Assembly: GCF_000417875.1 (NCBI RefSeq)
Contig: NW_006920892.1
Span: 377,513 to 441,512, forward strand
From: Pseudozyma flocculosa PF-1
Lineage: Eukaryota > Basidiomycota > Ustilaginomycetes > Ustilaginales > Ustilaginaceae
Length of the DNA: 64,000 nucleotides
Direction of reading: 5' to 3'
Position 1 is the first letter of the stretch. Each line of letters opens with the position of its first letter. The notes below the pieces were generated by a model, which made no database searches, had not been told where the DNA came from, and worked only from the letters and a program-made list of their open reading frames with translations. Below, piece by piece: positions 34,770 through 45,518 of the stretch. The position numbers were made by a program, and so were the translations under genes.

Positions 34770-36176
34770 CTACATGAACGAGTCGTCGCTCTCCAACCCG
34801 TCGTCGTCCGCCCCCTCGTCGGCCTTGGGCGACCGCTTGCCAGCCTTGCGTCTGGATTCGGCCATGGCCTCTTCGGAAAAGACTGTCGGGCGAGGGTGAC
34901 GGAACGTAGGCAGATGCAGACGCGTGGTCAGCTAAGAAGGGAGTGAGGCGGCTGACGGTGGTGGTCCCAAGGGCAACTCACGCCGGCTGTAGTCCCTCTC
35001 CTCTGCTTCCTTTTGCCGTTGCCTGGTAAGCTCGTTTGCGGCTGCTTTCTGTTTTGCCGTCGCGCAGTGTCGGTCGAAAAGGTCAACATCGATGATCGGA
35101 AGAGGTGGAAAGAGCTTGCACAGGCCAGTCAGCACTGGCCCGCGCGGCGACGCGGCGACGCACCTCTTCGATGGCCTTTTTCTTCTTTTCCCTGCCTTCG
35201 TCCTTGAGCCTCTGCTGCCGTTCGGCCTCGTGATCGACGTCGCGCTCGACCTTTGTCTTTGCGAGGCGGTTGAGGATGGTCGTGTCGCGCTCCTTTACGT
35301 GGAAGCGGCGCACCTTGCGGTCGTTGTGGAAGACGACGCTGCCCGTGGCCATGTCGCCGGTTTTCTGTGCGAGTGGGTCGTGGGCGATATGACCGCGGCG
35401 CGGTGGTTGAGAGGATGGACGCGTGGTGAGCTTAGGATGGTCTGGGGCGGCAGAGGTGACGGCGTTCCTACCTTTACGTTGCTCCAGGGCGTGTAGATGA
35501 TGGTGAGGTTGTTCTTCTTGTTGCCTGTGGGGCGTGAGAGAATGGCGAGCAGCGGGGCAGAGACGATGAGCATAGGAGGTCCCTGACCACAATGAGAGGC
35601 TGCTGGCACTGCACGCACCCTGTATCGAGTTCGCCTTTACGAGCTGTGAGCAGTCTACGAGGAGAGGTTCGGGTATGGACTCCCAGTCGGTGACCGAGTC
35701 GGGCAGGCGAAGGTAGACGTGGGCCGAGGAGAGTTTGTCTACGTGGAACCAGACGTCGCGTTCGAGGCCGTAGCGGAGGAGGTCCTCGTCTGTGCGGGCG
35801 CAGGAATAGGGCGGGAAGGAAGGGAGATGAGGGACTGTGGAACGAGGTGGGCCAGGGATGGGCGGAAGCGGTGGTGCTCACTTTCAAACTGGGCATGGCA
35901 TGGCAGGCAGGGGGGTCGGGGCCGAGCTTGTCAGCCAGCAACGTCGGAGAGACGGCACTTGAGAGGTCGGTAGGATGCGCTGTGTCCTACCTTGTCTTTG
36001 CCCATGTAGATGGTGGCCGGCGGTGTGACGGCTGCGGGGGCAGAGGGCAGAGGGCAGAGAGCAGAGGGCCGAGTGCAGGGTGAAGGCGAGAAGGGTGAGC
36101 TGGGAGGACGCAGTCTGGACGAGCAGCAGTGGGTTGGCATGGTGAGCTTACCATCTGACCGGTAAAAGATGACCAT
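34770..36176 (-). CDS. CCDC25: CCDC25 homologue (NFACT-R domain protein)
   Basis: Eight exons (36152-36176, 35991-36031, 35882-35888, 35619-35789, 35472-35524, 35164-35364, 34982-35048, 34770-34882) join in phase to give 225 aa, against 208 in human CCDC25. The start is MVIFYRSD, then TPPATIYMGKDK. The NFACT-R core has FHVDKLSSAHVYLRLP, LLVDCSQLVKANSIQGNK, NNLTIIYTPWSN and KTGDM. A charged coiled-coil (KDEGREKKKKAIEE) and an acidic tail ending ESDDSFM follow, as in other family members. A 7-nt exon (35882-35888) supplies the codons for the FEN of FENEDLL; without it the frame breaks. NFACT-R domains are linked to nucleic acid and ribosome-associated quality control, but the cellular role of the fungal protein is not settled. 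It converges with the chitinase, 174 bp apart. Confidence 0.93.
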
Positions 36177-36583
36177 GGTGGTGAATGAGTTGCTTGCTTC
36201 CGGCAAGACGGTTCTTACCGCCAGCTCCAGTCGGATGGCCAAGAAGACGCTCTGTGAGGAAAGAAGGTGGTGGTGGCGGTGGTGGTGGTCAGGGCCATAG
36301 CGGCAGCCAAAGGTGGAGGCGGGCCCTCTGTGGAAAAGGCGGGCGGCCATCACGTGTCCTCTGCCAAAAATCCAAAAAGGGCCGACGAGCAGCCGGGCGG
36401 CTCAGGCGGGGGCCGTGTTTGCGACGCGCAGAGGGGGTTCGGGTCGTGTTGAGGTGTTGGTCTGCCAAACTCAACAGGCGCGACACCGTCGGCCCTCGTC
36501 CACCACCACCACCACCGCCACCACCACCATCGCCATCACACCGCGTTCCTTGACTCCTAACTCCTCATTCACAACGCCGCTCC
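36177..36583. other. Divergent promoter spacer, CCDC25 / Aurora kinase
   Basis: This spacer is 407 bp with GGT/ACC-rich triplet runs near 36265-36290 and 36505-36535. No further feature was recognised. Confidence 0.5.
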
Positions 36584-38886
36584 ATGCCGCCCTCGTCGTC
36601 CATAGCGGCGCGACTGCCGCAAGCCGACGCAGCACATGCCAGCTCGCACCAGCCACCCGCACCAGCGTCCGCTCACAACAACGACTCCCGCCTTGGCGGC
36701 GCCGGCGGCGGCGGCAGCTTCAAGCCCTCCAGACCCTCGTACCAGCAAGGCACCGCAGCCAGCGCAGCACGCATGGCCTCCGCATCTCACCTCTCACGCC
36801 CACCACCGGGCGCACTCACCCCTTCGTCGTCCATCAACCTCTTCAACCCTGCCTCGGCCACCGCAGGCACCACAATCACCGCATCGTCGCTCCAAGCCAG
36901 CATGAGCCGCCTCGCCCTCGACCCTACCCGCGCAGCCGGCCATTCGACAAAGCTGGCCATGGGCAACATCCAGGTGCAGCCCCTAGACAAGCGCCAGAGC
37001 CAGGCCGCCCACTCGGCCATCCCAAAGACTAGACCTCCCAGCATCGCGCACCCCCGCCCCATGCCCAACGCCGCTTCCTCTTCTTCCTCATCCTCAAAGA
37101 CTGCCAGGCCCACGACCCAGCAGCCGAACCAGCCGCCAGCAGCAGCAGGAGCAGCAGGAGCAGCAGTATCAGCACAAGCATCAGCACCAACACCAGGATC
37201 AGCACCGGCATCTTCCTCGTCCCCCTCAACGGCGGCTGCCTCTTCGACCGCACCCCCGAGCGCAGGCGGCGCAAAGCCCGCAGCCGTCGTCAACCTCGGT
37301 CGCTACGATGGCGGCTTCGAGCGCGACGAGGCCCGCGGAAGGAGGGGCACCGCCCTCCTCGCCCAAGCGGCCACCAACCCGCAGGCAAAGCACGAGGTCA
37401 AGGAGAAGCTCGAGACGCTCGCAGTCAGCAGCGCAGAAACAGGGTACGTCTCCCGTGTCGGGCACCTGCACGCATCGAGAAATGCACCGAACCTGACGGA
37501 CCCCACCCTCTCTTACCCCTCCTTCGACGTGCCAGCCGCGAGCACCCCCCGACGCGGCAATGGCGCCTCTCGGACTTTGACATGGGCAGACCCCTCGGCA
37601 AGGGCAAGTTTGGCCGCGTCTACATGGTGCGCACGCGGAGCGGGCCGGGCAAGGGCTACATCCTCGCCCTCAAGTGCCTGTACAAGCAGGAGCTCATCGA
37701 GAACAAGGTGGAAAAGCAGCTCAGGCGCGAGATTGAGATTCAGATGAACCTTCGGTGCGTCATTCGGGCCAAGGCCGGGCCTCGGTTTCCGCACCTGCTC
37801 TCCCCGCCGGAAACTGACCTTCCCTCTTCCATCCCCTTCCTTGACGGTCGGCCACCGACAGCCACCCGAACATTCTCCGGCTCTATGGCTACTTTCACGA
37901 CGAGGGGCGCGTGTTTCTCATGCTCGAGTTTGCCGGCAGAGGCGAGCTGTACAAGATCATGAGCAAGATCCCAGACTCGAGGTTCGACGAGTGCACCGCT
38001 GCCAAGGTGGGTGCTGCATCCTCTGCATCACGCTCGTTGCTCGTCCAGTCGCATTTCGATGCTGACCGCGCGCGCCTTTTCCCGCCCCTCGTTGGTCCCT
38101 ATCACCTCCCTGACGGTACGACAGTACATTGCCCAGATGGCAGACGCGCTCTCGTACCTGCACAGCAAGCACATCATCCACCGCGACATCAAGCCCGAGA
38201 ATATCCTCGTCGGCATCAAGGGAGAGTTGAAGATTGGCGATTTCGGCTGGAGCGTGCACGCGCCGAGCAACAGGAGACAGACGCTGTGCGGCACCCTCGA
38301 CTATCTGCCCCCAGAGATGGTGGCCGGCGACCAGCACGGCGAGGCCGTCGACCTGTGGGCCCTCGGCGTCCTGCTCTACGAGTTCCTCGAGGGCGTACCG
38401 CCATTCGAGACGCCCGGTGGCAACCTCAGTGAGTCGAGTCCGCCCCGCCCTTCGCGTCCCCGCCGACCCCCCTGATCTTGCACCTCACCTTGTGCACCGC
38501 TTCCCCCCGTCTCCTTCTCCCTCTTGGCCCCCCTCTATCCTGCGTCTCAACTACGTTCGCAGACACCTACCGGCGCATCTCGGCAGTCGACTTTGAAATG
38601 CCCTCGCACTTTTCCAGGGAAGCCGCCAACCTCGTCTCTGCCGTACGTCCCTCCCCGCCCGCCAACTGAGCCAACCCGATCCTGCGGGCTCCCGCAGCCG
38701 ACACGATGCTGATCTGCATGACATCGTCGGAAACCTGACCTTCGCACATCCCCCGCATACTCCACTCCAACGCAGCTCCTCAAAAAGAGGCCCGAGGACC
38801 GCCTGCCACTCAAAAAGGTGCTAACCCACCCCTGGATCAAGCGGTACGACCCCGATGCCTCGAGGAGAGCGAGCCGCAGTCGATAG
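36584..38886 (+). CDS. ARK1: Aurora-family serine/threonine kinase
   Basis: Mitotic kinase, catalytic subunit of the chromosomal passenger complex in fungi. Six exons (36584-37443, 37536-37754, 37862-38006, 38125-38428, 38563-38642, 38776-38886) give 572 aa. Residues 1-285 are low-complexity Ser/Ala/Pro-rich sequence, much longer than in yeast Ipl1. The kinase domain starts [23 protein letters not shown], with the ATP-binding Lys in LALKCLY (about 327), [10 protein letters not shown] (about 426), [29 protein letters not shown] (activation-loop Thr near 460) and HPWIKRY near the end. The GDFGWS and [16 protein letters not shown] sequences are diagnostic of Aurora. It converges with MSH5, 219 bp apart. 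Fungi usually have one Aurora gene; the symbol follows fission yeast. Confidence 0.95.
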
Positions 38887-39105
38887 TTGGCCGTCGTCAA
38901 CGGTGGCGGTACAGCCTAGCCTGGTTTCGCCTCGAACCCCCCCACCCCCCGGATCGTCCGCCTTTCTCTCATTGTGACCTTACCTTCAACAAACATCCAG
39001 ATTCTGCATGGACCTCTCTTTCCCTTTTCACCCTCATCATCCCCGAATTGACGTTGCGCAGCATCGAGGAAGGGAGGCGGATTCGCGTTCCTGCCCGGTG
39101 GATGC

Positions 39106-42100
39106 TCAGAGAAGCGAAGTGTCTTCGAGCGCCCGTGCGATCTCGGCAGCGACATCCCGCCATGCCATTCGACCGCGTATCGCATCGAGATCGAGCTCGA
39201 CAAACGCGCGCGCGATGGCCTCTTCGTCGCGCAGCCGCTCCTCGACGTCCGGCGGCAGCCGGCACGCGGCGGCCGCGCCGTCGCGGATCATCTCGCGCGC
39301 CCGCTCGACGACGTGCGCCGGCACGCCGCTGAGCGCCGCGCAGTGCGCTGCGAAGCTCGCGGTGGCCAGGCCGGGTCGAAGGCGATACAGGAACGTCAGG
39401 TGCTCTTCGGGCCCGTCCCCAGCCCCGTCCCCGTCCCCGGCCGAGGAGGAGGAGGGTGACACGAGGACCGTCTGCATGTGCCCCACGCTTAGGGGCAGCG
39501 TGGTTGGAAGGACGTGCGTGATCGCCTCTACTCGCCGATCGCCCGTTCCGGCCCCAGGAGGATCGAGGTGGATGAGCGATCAAGTAAGGGTAAGGGGCAC
39601 AGCGTCGTTTGGGCGCGTTGAAGCACTTACGGAGGTGGTGCGTGGCCGAGAGGACGATGGGGCAGGCTTCGTGGCGATACAGAAACTCGGTGATGGCCGC
39701 GCAGAACAGGCCGGCACCGTCTGAACGCGACTCATCACGAGGGAATGCCGGGGTCCGAGGACGGCGCAGAGTCAGAGGACGCCCAGTCCGCATTCGGGTC
39801 GGGGCGCGTCTCGGGCTAGCGACCCTCTTGCCCTGCACTGTTCTGCTCACCGTCTGCACGACAGCCTTTGCCCACCTCGTCGAGCAGGACGAGCGAGCGG
39901 CGCGTCGAGGCCGACAGGGCGCGGCTGAGCTGCCGCAGCTCCTTGGCAAAAGAGCTGCCCTCGGACGCCAGCGATTCGTCCTGCTTCATCCGCGTCAGGA
40001 CTGCGGCGCCATACGCGCTGCTCCTCGACTTGGTCAGCGGCTGGTCGCCCACGGTGCCGGAGACGGGCACGGAACGGAGCGACGACGACACGACTTACTC
40101 TTGTCAAAGATGCCGATTTCGGCCTCGTCGGCGGGTACAAAGCTGCCGCAATGCGCCATGAAGCTGAAAGACGCGGCGGGATCCACGTCGGCCGCCTGAA
40201 CATTCTCACGGCGGGAGCGTCACAGCGCAGCGAGAGCCAAGGACTCACACTGCCAGACCGGCCTGCTGCAGGAGGCAGCTCTTGCCGGACGAGTTGCTGC
40301 GTGCGTCTCAAAGGGGGACCAGAGAGCGAGGATGGATGAGAGGTCGCATAGCGACGCCTCCATCCTCCTCGAGACACTTACGCTCCAGTGACGATTAGGA
40401 CGCTGTTGGCCTCGTCACTCTGTCCCTCTTCGCCCACTGTCGAAGCCCGTCGATCGATGCTGGCAGGATCGATGCCGTGTCCGCTGCAGAGGTAGATGTC
40501 GTTCGGCACCTGAAGACGAGAGGCGATAGGTGATCAGCGCGAGGGAAAGATGGGTCGAGTTGGCCTGGGCCAGCAGCTGCCCCGGTCTAGCTCTCACGAA
40601 GCTGTCATCCGAGAGCTCTTTGAGCGGGTGTCGACATCCTTGCAGGACCAGCTTGGGCTCAGCGACTATGCGCGGACCTGTCGGCATGCTCAGACGAGGA
40701 GAGATGCCTCGCGTGTGGGCAGACGGGGACCTTGGACGCAGTAGCGGCGCCTGCCACGCAACGATACCCACGAGAGTAGTCATACAGGCTTGCCGCACGA
40801 GCAAACGCCATCAGGCTGTCGATGAGCGGCAGCAATTGGAGCCTCAGCCTGGTTCGCGCAGACGCATCAATCCTCCAACGGCGGCCGCACTCACCAGTCC
40901 AGCTGCATCATGGCCTCGGCAGCACGGAGCAGGCTCTGTGCACTGCCCGACAGGAGCTCCTGCAAACCTTCGAGAAGCTCAATCTCGCGATCGACGATGA
41001 AGGAAGCCAGATCGCCGAGCTGAAAGGCGCGAGGAATGTCGGGTTATCATCGATGGTGGCTATAGCTGCCTTCATCAAAGCGGGTCCACTCACATGCTCG
41101 TCGAGGTCGGCCATCTTGTCGTTTTTTAGGTAGATGCTGTCGTTGACCCACAGCGGGAAACGTTCATGGATACCATCAGCAGGGCCTCGGCGTTGGCCGG
41201 AACTCGATCTCTGACCCTGGTCAACCTACCTGTTGTCGCTCGAGAACTGGTGCGCCAGGGTCGGGTCCTGGTCCAGCAGGACCGGGTCGCCCGTGGGCAC
41301 GACGATGAGGTAGCCAATTTGAGGAAAGTAGACGACGTGTAGGCTGATGCGAGGGCCGGTGAAACAAAGACGATATCAGCAGCAGCCCCCTTATCAACCC
41401 ACCAGAACCGCAGCATGCATCATCTCACCTCGAGCTGGCAGAAAAGGCGGGTTCGCGGCGTAGGTCGAGGGCGACGCGATCCAGCAGGTCCGGCAGGCCA
41501 GCATACGCCTCCCGCAGCTCGTCGAGCTGGACGTCGATGCCTCTGCGCAGGGTCACCCGCCCCTGTCCTTTGCTAATTGTCGATTCGGCCCAGACGGGGT
41601 GCAGAGGAGCGTCACTTCCGAGCCGGGCGCGCCGCAGTCGTGACACCTCGGGCAATTCGGCGCACCTGTCCTCCCAGTCAATCTATCGAAATCGAGGTCA
41701 GAAGTGGGAAAGCATCGGTTGTCAGCCGATCTCAGCGCCCATACGCTCCTCGATACGCGACAGGATCTCACCGCGCCGTTGATCTGCTGAACAAGCTCCT
41801 CGATGACGGTTATGTCGACACGATGCTGGAGCTTTGCGTGGGGTTGGGCGCGCGTGCAAGACGACGCGTCAGCTAAGAGCGCCGCCTCGCCGTGTGCGAT
41901 TCGGTCCGGGACGCTTTGAGCTCGGTACCTTCTGGAGCAAGCGAGACCGACCGCGCTCGAGGTGCTCTAGCAGCGCGACAACCCGCAGCATCGCCGTGCA
42001 GGACTGGAAACGTGCACATGCGCGGGAAGGCGGTCGGAGTGAGTCTTGTGCTGCCTGCTGGATGAGCACGCATGTCGAAGTCGGCGGCCGACGACGGGAC

Positions 42101-43702
42101 TATGGCTCACCTTATTCAGCTTGTCCCAGCTCGAGAGGCTGCTGAGCCCCTTGAGCATCGCAGCCACCAGCCTGGGTACGTTGGCGAGAGCGGACAGCTG
42201 GGTGCGGACGTCGGCCAGCTGCTGGTGCTCGTCGTCGCGCGTTAAAGCCTCGACTGCGTCCAGCCGCTCTTGAATCTCGTCGGCCGTGCGAAGCGGGAAC
42301 ATGAGCCATCGGCGCAGCGTCGCTAGCGAATCTGGGCCGAAAAGAATGTACGTACATTCGTCAGGGGTCAGCGATCGCCCTGATGACGAGGGCCCACGGC
42401 TCAACAGACTTCTGCGCGACACTTACGGCGTGAGCTGTTGAGCGACAGAAGCGCTGTCGGATATGTGCGCAAGACCGGCAGTGATGGAGGCTTGTTCAGC
42501 GAAGAGCGTCAAGAAAACCTCCTCACGCCACGCAACGCTGAATGGATCAGCGTGCACTCACTCATGACCGACAGCCCCTCGCGGCCCTTAGGGGCATGGA
42601 TCGACGCGTGAGACTCCTGGTCGAAAATCGAGAGGGCCTGGATGGTGTCCTCGGGCACGCCGAGCACGCTGTCGAGGAAGAGGACCTCGATGTTGACCCT
42701 GTGCGGCATGTCTCGGTCGCCCTTGATCGATTGCAGCAGCGGGGCTGCCGCCGAGACCTGACGGGAACTCGAGCTTCCGCTCAGGTCAGCGATCATGACC
42801 AGCCGGGTGCAGCTTCCTCACGATGGCCTCTTGTGGTACTCACCGAAATCTGCGATCGGACCAGGTCGATGCGCGAGCTCAGCCTGAGGGCCGCGGCATA
42901 AGAGCGGGCTCGTTGCTCTGCGCCTCCCTGCTCCTCTTGAACGTCGTCGGCCTCGTTTAGGAGCGCCTTGAGCTGAACGCTGGCAATGGCAAAGCTGAAG
43001 TCGTTCAGAGGCCGCGTCTGGATGCGAGACCCCACGAGCCAGGCTAAGCAGAGCCCAGGTCGACATGGCGGTGGCCTCGTGGTCAGGTCGGACGCGCTCC
43101 TCGCTGCAGCTCAGCGGTCCACGTCTCCCCGCTGCTCACCCGATCGCTCGAGGCTGTCGACGATCGTGTCGCCCGCCTGTGCAGGGATCAAGATCGTCTC
43201 TGGCCGATATTGCAGGATCACTGCAGAGGCCCAGGGGGCAGGGGGGCAGGAGAAGTGTCAGTCATTCGTCCGATTGGCGTTCGGAGACGCGTCGTCTCCA
43301 CCAACGAATAGCCACGGGCTGGAAGAGCTTACGCATCTGGAAAAGGTCGTGGTGGTCTTCCCCGAGGCCGGCCGCGCGATCTGCCTCGCTCTGGTCGCCA
43401 TCGTCGGTCGAGTTCGGCTCGACTGCCGGCACTGCATCCGTACCCGCCTGCTCGAGCGCGACCCCCTCGAGGAGGAGGATGCGCTGCTCGTCCCACTGCA
43501 TGACCGCGCAGCCCATTCGACCCTTCTGGACGAGTATCGACATGGCGGGGCGGCGTCCACCATCGTCCTCCTCAGTCTCATCGACAGGCTGCAGTCCCGG
43601 ATCGTGCTGGCTGCCTCCTGCATCGCCTGGATCCAAGTGCACGAGCTGGCGGGGATCCATCGCGAACCAAGAGCCAGGGTGTGCGTTGGGCACGGCCGAC
43701 AC
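39106..43702 (-). CDS. MSH5: Meiotic MutS homologue MSH5
   Basis: MSH5 acts with MSH4 as a clamp that stabilises meiotic crossover intermediates. The N-terminal domain I is short and contains ILVQKGRMGCAVMQW, as in MSH5. Later blocks are LFLDSVLGVPEDTIQALSIF, SLATLRRWLMFPLR, GDPVLLDQDPTL and GCRHPLKEL. The ATPase has Walker A (NSSGKSCLLQQAGL), FMAHCGSFVPADEAEIG and Walker B (LVLLDEVGKG), then FLYRLRPG in the C-terminal domain. Exons resolved in phase are 43333-43702, 43140-43220, 42844-43043 and 42562-42757 at the 5' end, and 40382-40509, 40249-40296, 40099-40164, 39851-40000, 39631-39720 and 39106-39527 at the 3' end. The middle exons (about 40598-42500) are approximate. The start may be 43702 or 43660. 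Its presence implies meiotic capacity. Confidence 0.9.
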
Positions 43703-45518
43703 AGAGCAAGGGCGTCGAGATGGCCGCGAGACGGAATGGAGCTAGGCGAGAGTCTGTCGAGCAGGCAGTCTTAGCCTTTCATCCTTGTCGTCCCCCTTTA
43801 TATCGACATCCGGGCCAGGCGTGCGCGATGGCCGAGTGGCGGCTCATCCGACGACAGCCTTGGCCTCACTCGACCTGCTCAGACTGCCTCGCGGCGCCTG
43901 ATGCCCGGCCTTGCCGACCCGCCTTGGTCGCAGCATGCTCATCAGCAGCAGGGTCGACGACGGCGCGGCTGGCCCGACGCCTCGCCGTGCTCGGGCAAGG
44001 AGCGCACCGAGCCAGGAAAGTGCCAGGCAGCAGCAATCGTTTCGCCACCCGAGCGGGATCGATGTGTCGCTGCCGCCAAGAGGATAAGAGTATTTCGCTT
44101 CTCGGCCCGAATCGGAAGACGGCTCGACCGAAGAGACGCAGCATCGCCCCGTCTGCGGCGTGGTCGACCTCCCACCGCGGGCCAGCAGCGAGCAGGTCTC
44201 GTGGTCGAGCGAGCGAAGGCTGTGTTCAGACACCGGTCCGGCGGAACGGGTGGTCGAGGCCGCATCGAGACACAGCCATCCGCAGCTCCATCGGCTCGCC
44301 ACCGACGTGCCACGTCGACGGCGGCGACAGATGCCAGATAGGTAGAAGAGGCCATCAGCAGCAGCTCGTCGCGCAGTACGTATTGGCGGTGCGTCGGATG
44401 CTCGAAGACCGACGCGGATCGACCCATCTACGGCGCGCTAGAGGCCGCCGTACGTCAACCTTGATCGGCGGACCCTGCAGAGCTGCCAGCGCATCACGGC
44501 GGATGGAGGCAGAGAGCTTTGTCGGCCGCCACGCAGGCAGGCCAAGCAGGCAAGAAGGTGCGGAGGCTAGGAAAGAAGATGCAACGGCGCCTGCCGACGC
44601 ATGAGATGCTGGCGCAGGCGTGGCGGGGAGGCAGGGGGCGACCAGGCGCCGGAAAGAAGCCGGCCGTCGGCTGCGAGCGGACCTTGCCCGTCGTGGGCGA
44701 GGCAGGCCCGACCGCGAAAAGAGCAAGCAAGCAAGCTAAGCGGCCGGCCGGCCGGCCGGGTGCAAGTCGCCTGGCCAGCTCGAGGTGCAGAGGCCGCGTA
44801 CGCCTACCTGCCCGGCTCATCTGCATGGGCCAACCGGCAGCATGGAGCGGACCCCTTCGTTGGTTGCCTGCCTCCCTCCCTCCGGCCACCTCACCAACCG
44901 CTGCTGCCTTCGACACCTTGCCTGCCTCTTCTGACAGACTGGCCCCAATCCTGTCCTGGTTTCTTTCCCTCGCCTTCACTCCCTTCCCCCTCCTCTCTGA
45001 CCCCTCCCGCTCCGACCTCTCCATCTGCTGGCACGACGGGGCATGCCCATTGTGAGTTCGAGAAGGGGCCTTGACGAGGGCGATCATGCAGCACGGCAGA
45101 GTGCTGCTGCGTCGCCCTATTTCGGCGGAGACCGGATCACCCGACTGGGGATTGCCTCGAGGCTCGGCCAGGCCGACTGCGAAGGACCAGAGGCTGACAT
45201 TGACGCTCTCTGTCTCGATCTCCCCTGCCTCCGTGTGCCCCCTCTTTCAACCGATGCTAGCCTTTTGGCTTTGCTCTGGCTCGACCTCTTGCGGCCCGGC
45301 CTTGCCTCGCTCACGTCCATCGCTACAGCGCAGCGGCAGCAGCAGCAGCAACACGGCGCTCTGTCAACCTGGCAGTCACCGCCCTCTACGCCACCACCAC
45401 CACCCCCGCTACTCCCGCCCACGCCGCTCGCTCCCTCAGCACCACGGCCGCTTCGCTCGACTCGGCACTTCGACCCACAGCCCCCGCCCGCTCTCTTGTC
45501 CTGCCAGAGCTGAGCAAC
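43703..45518. other. Large divergent spacer, MSH5 / TPP2
   Basis: A spacer of 1.8 kb without a supportable gene. It includes a GGCC tandem near 44742-44758, AAGC repeats just before it, and pyrimidine-rich DNA with short CAG and CCA triplet runs from 45330 to 45420 upstream of TPP2. Confidence 0.5.
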
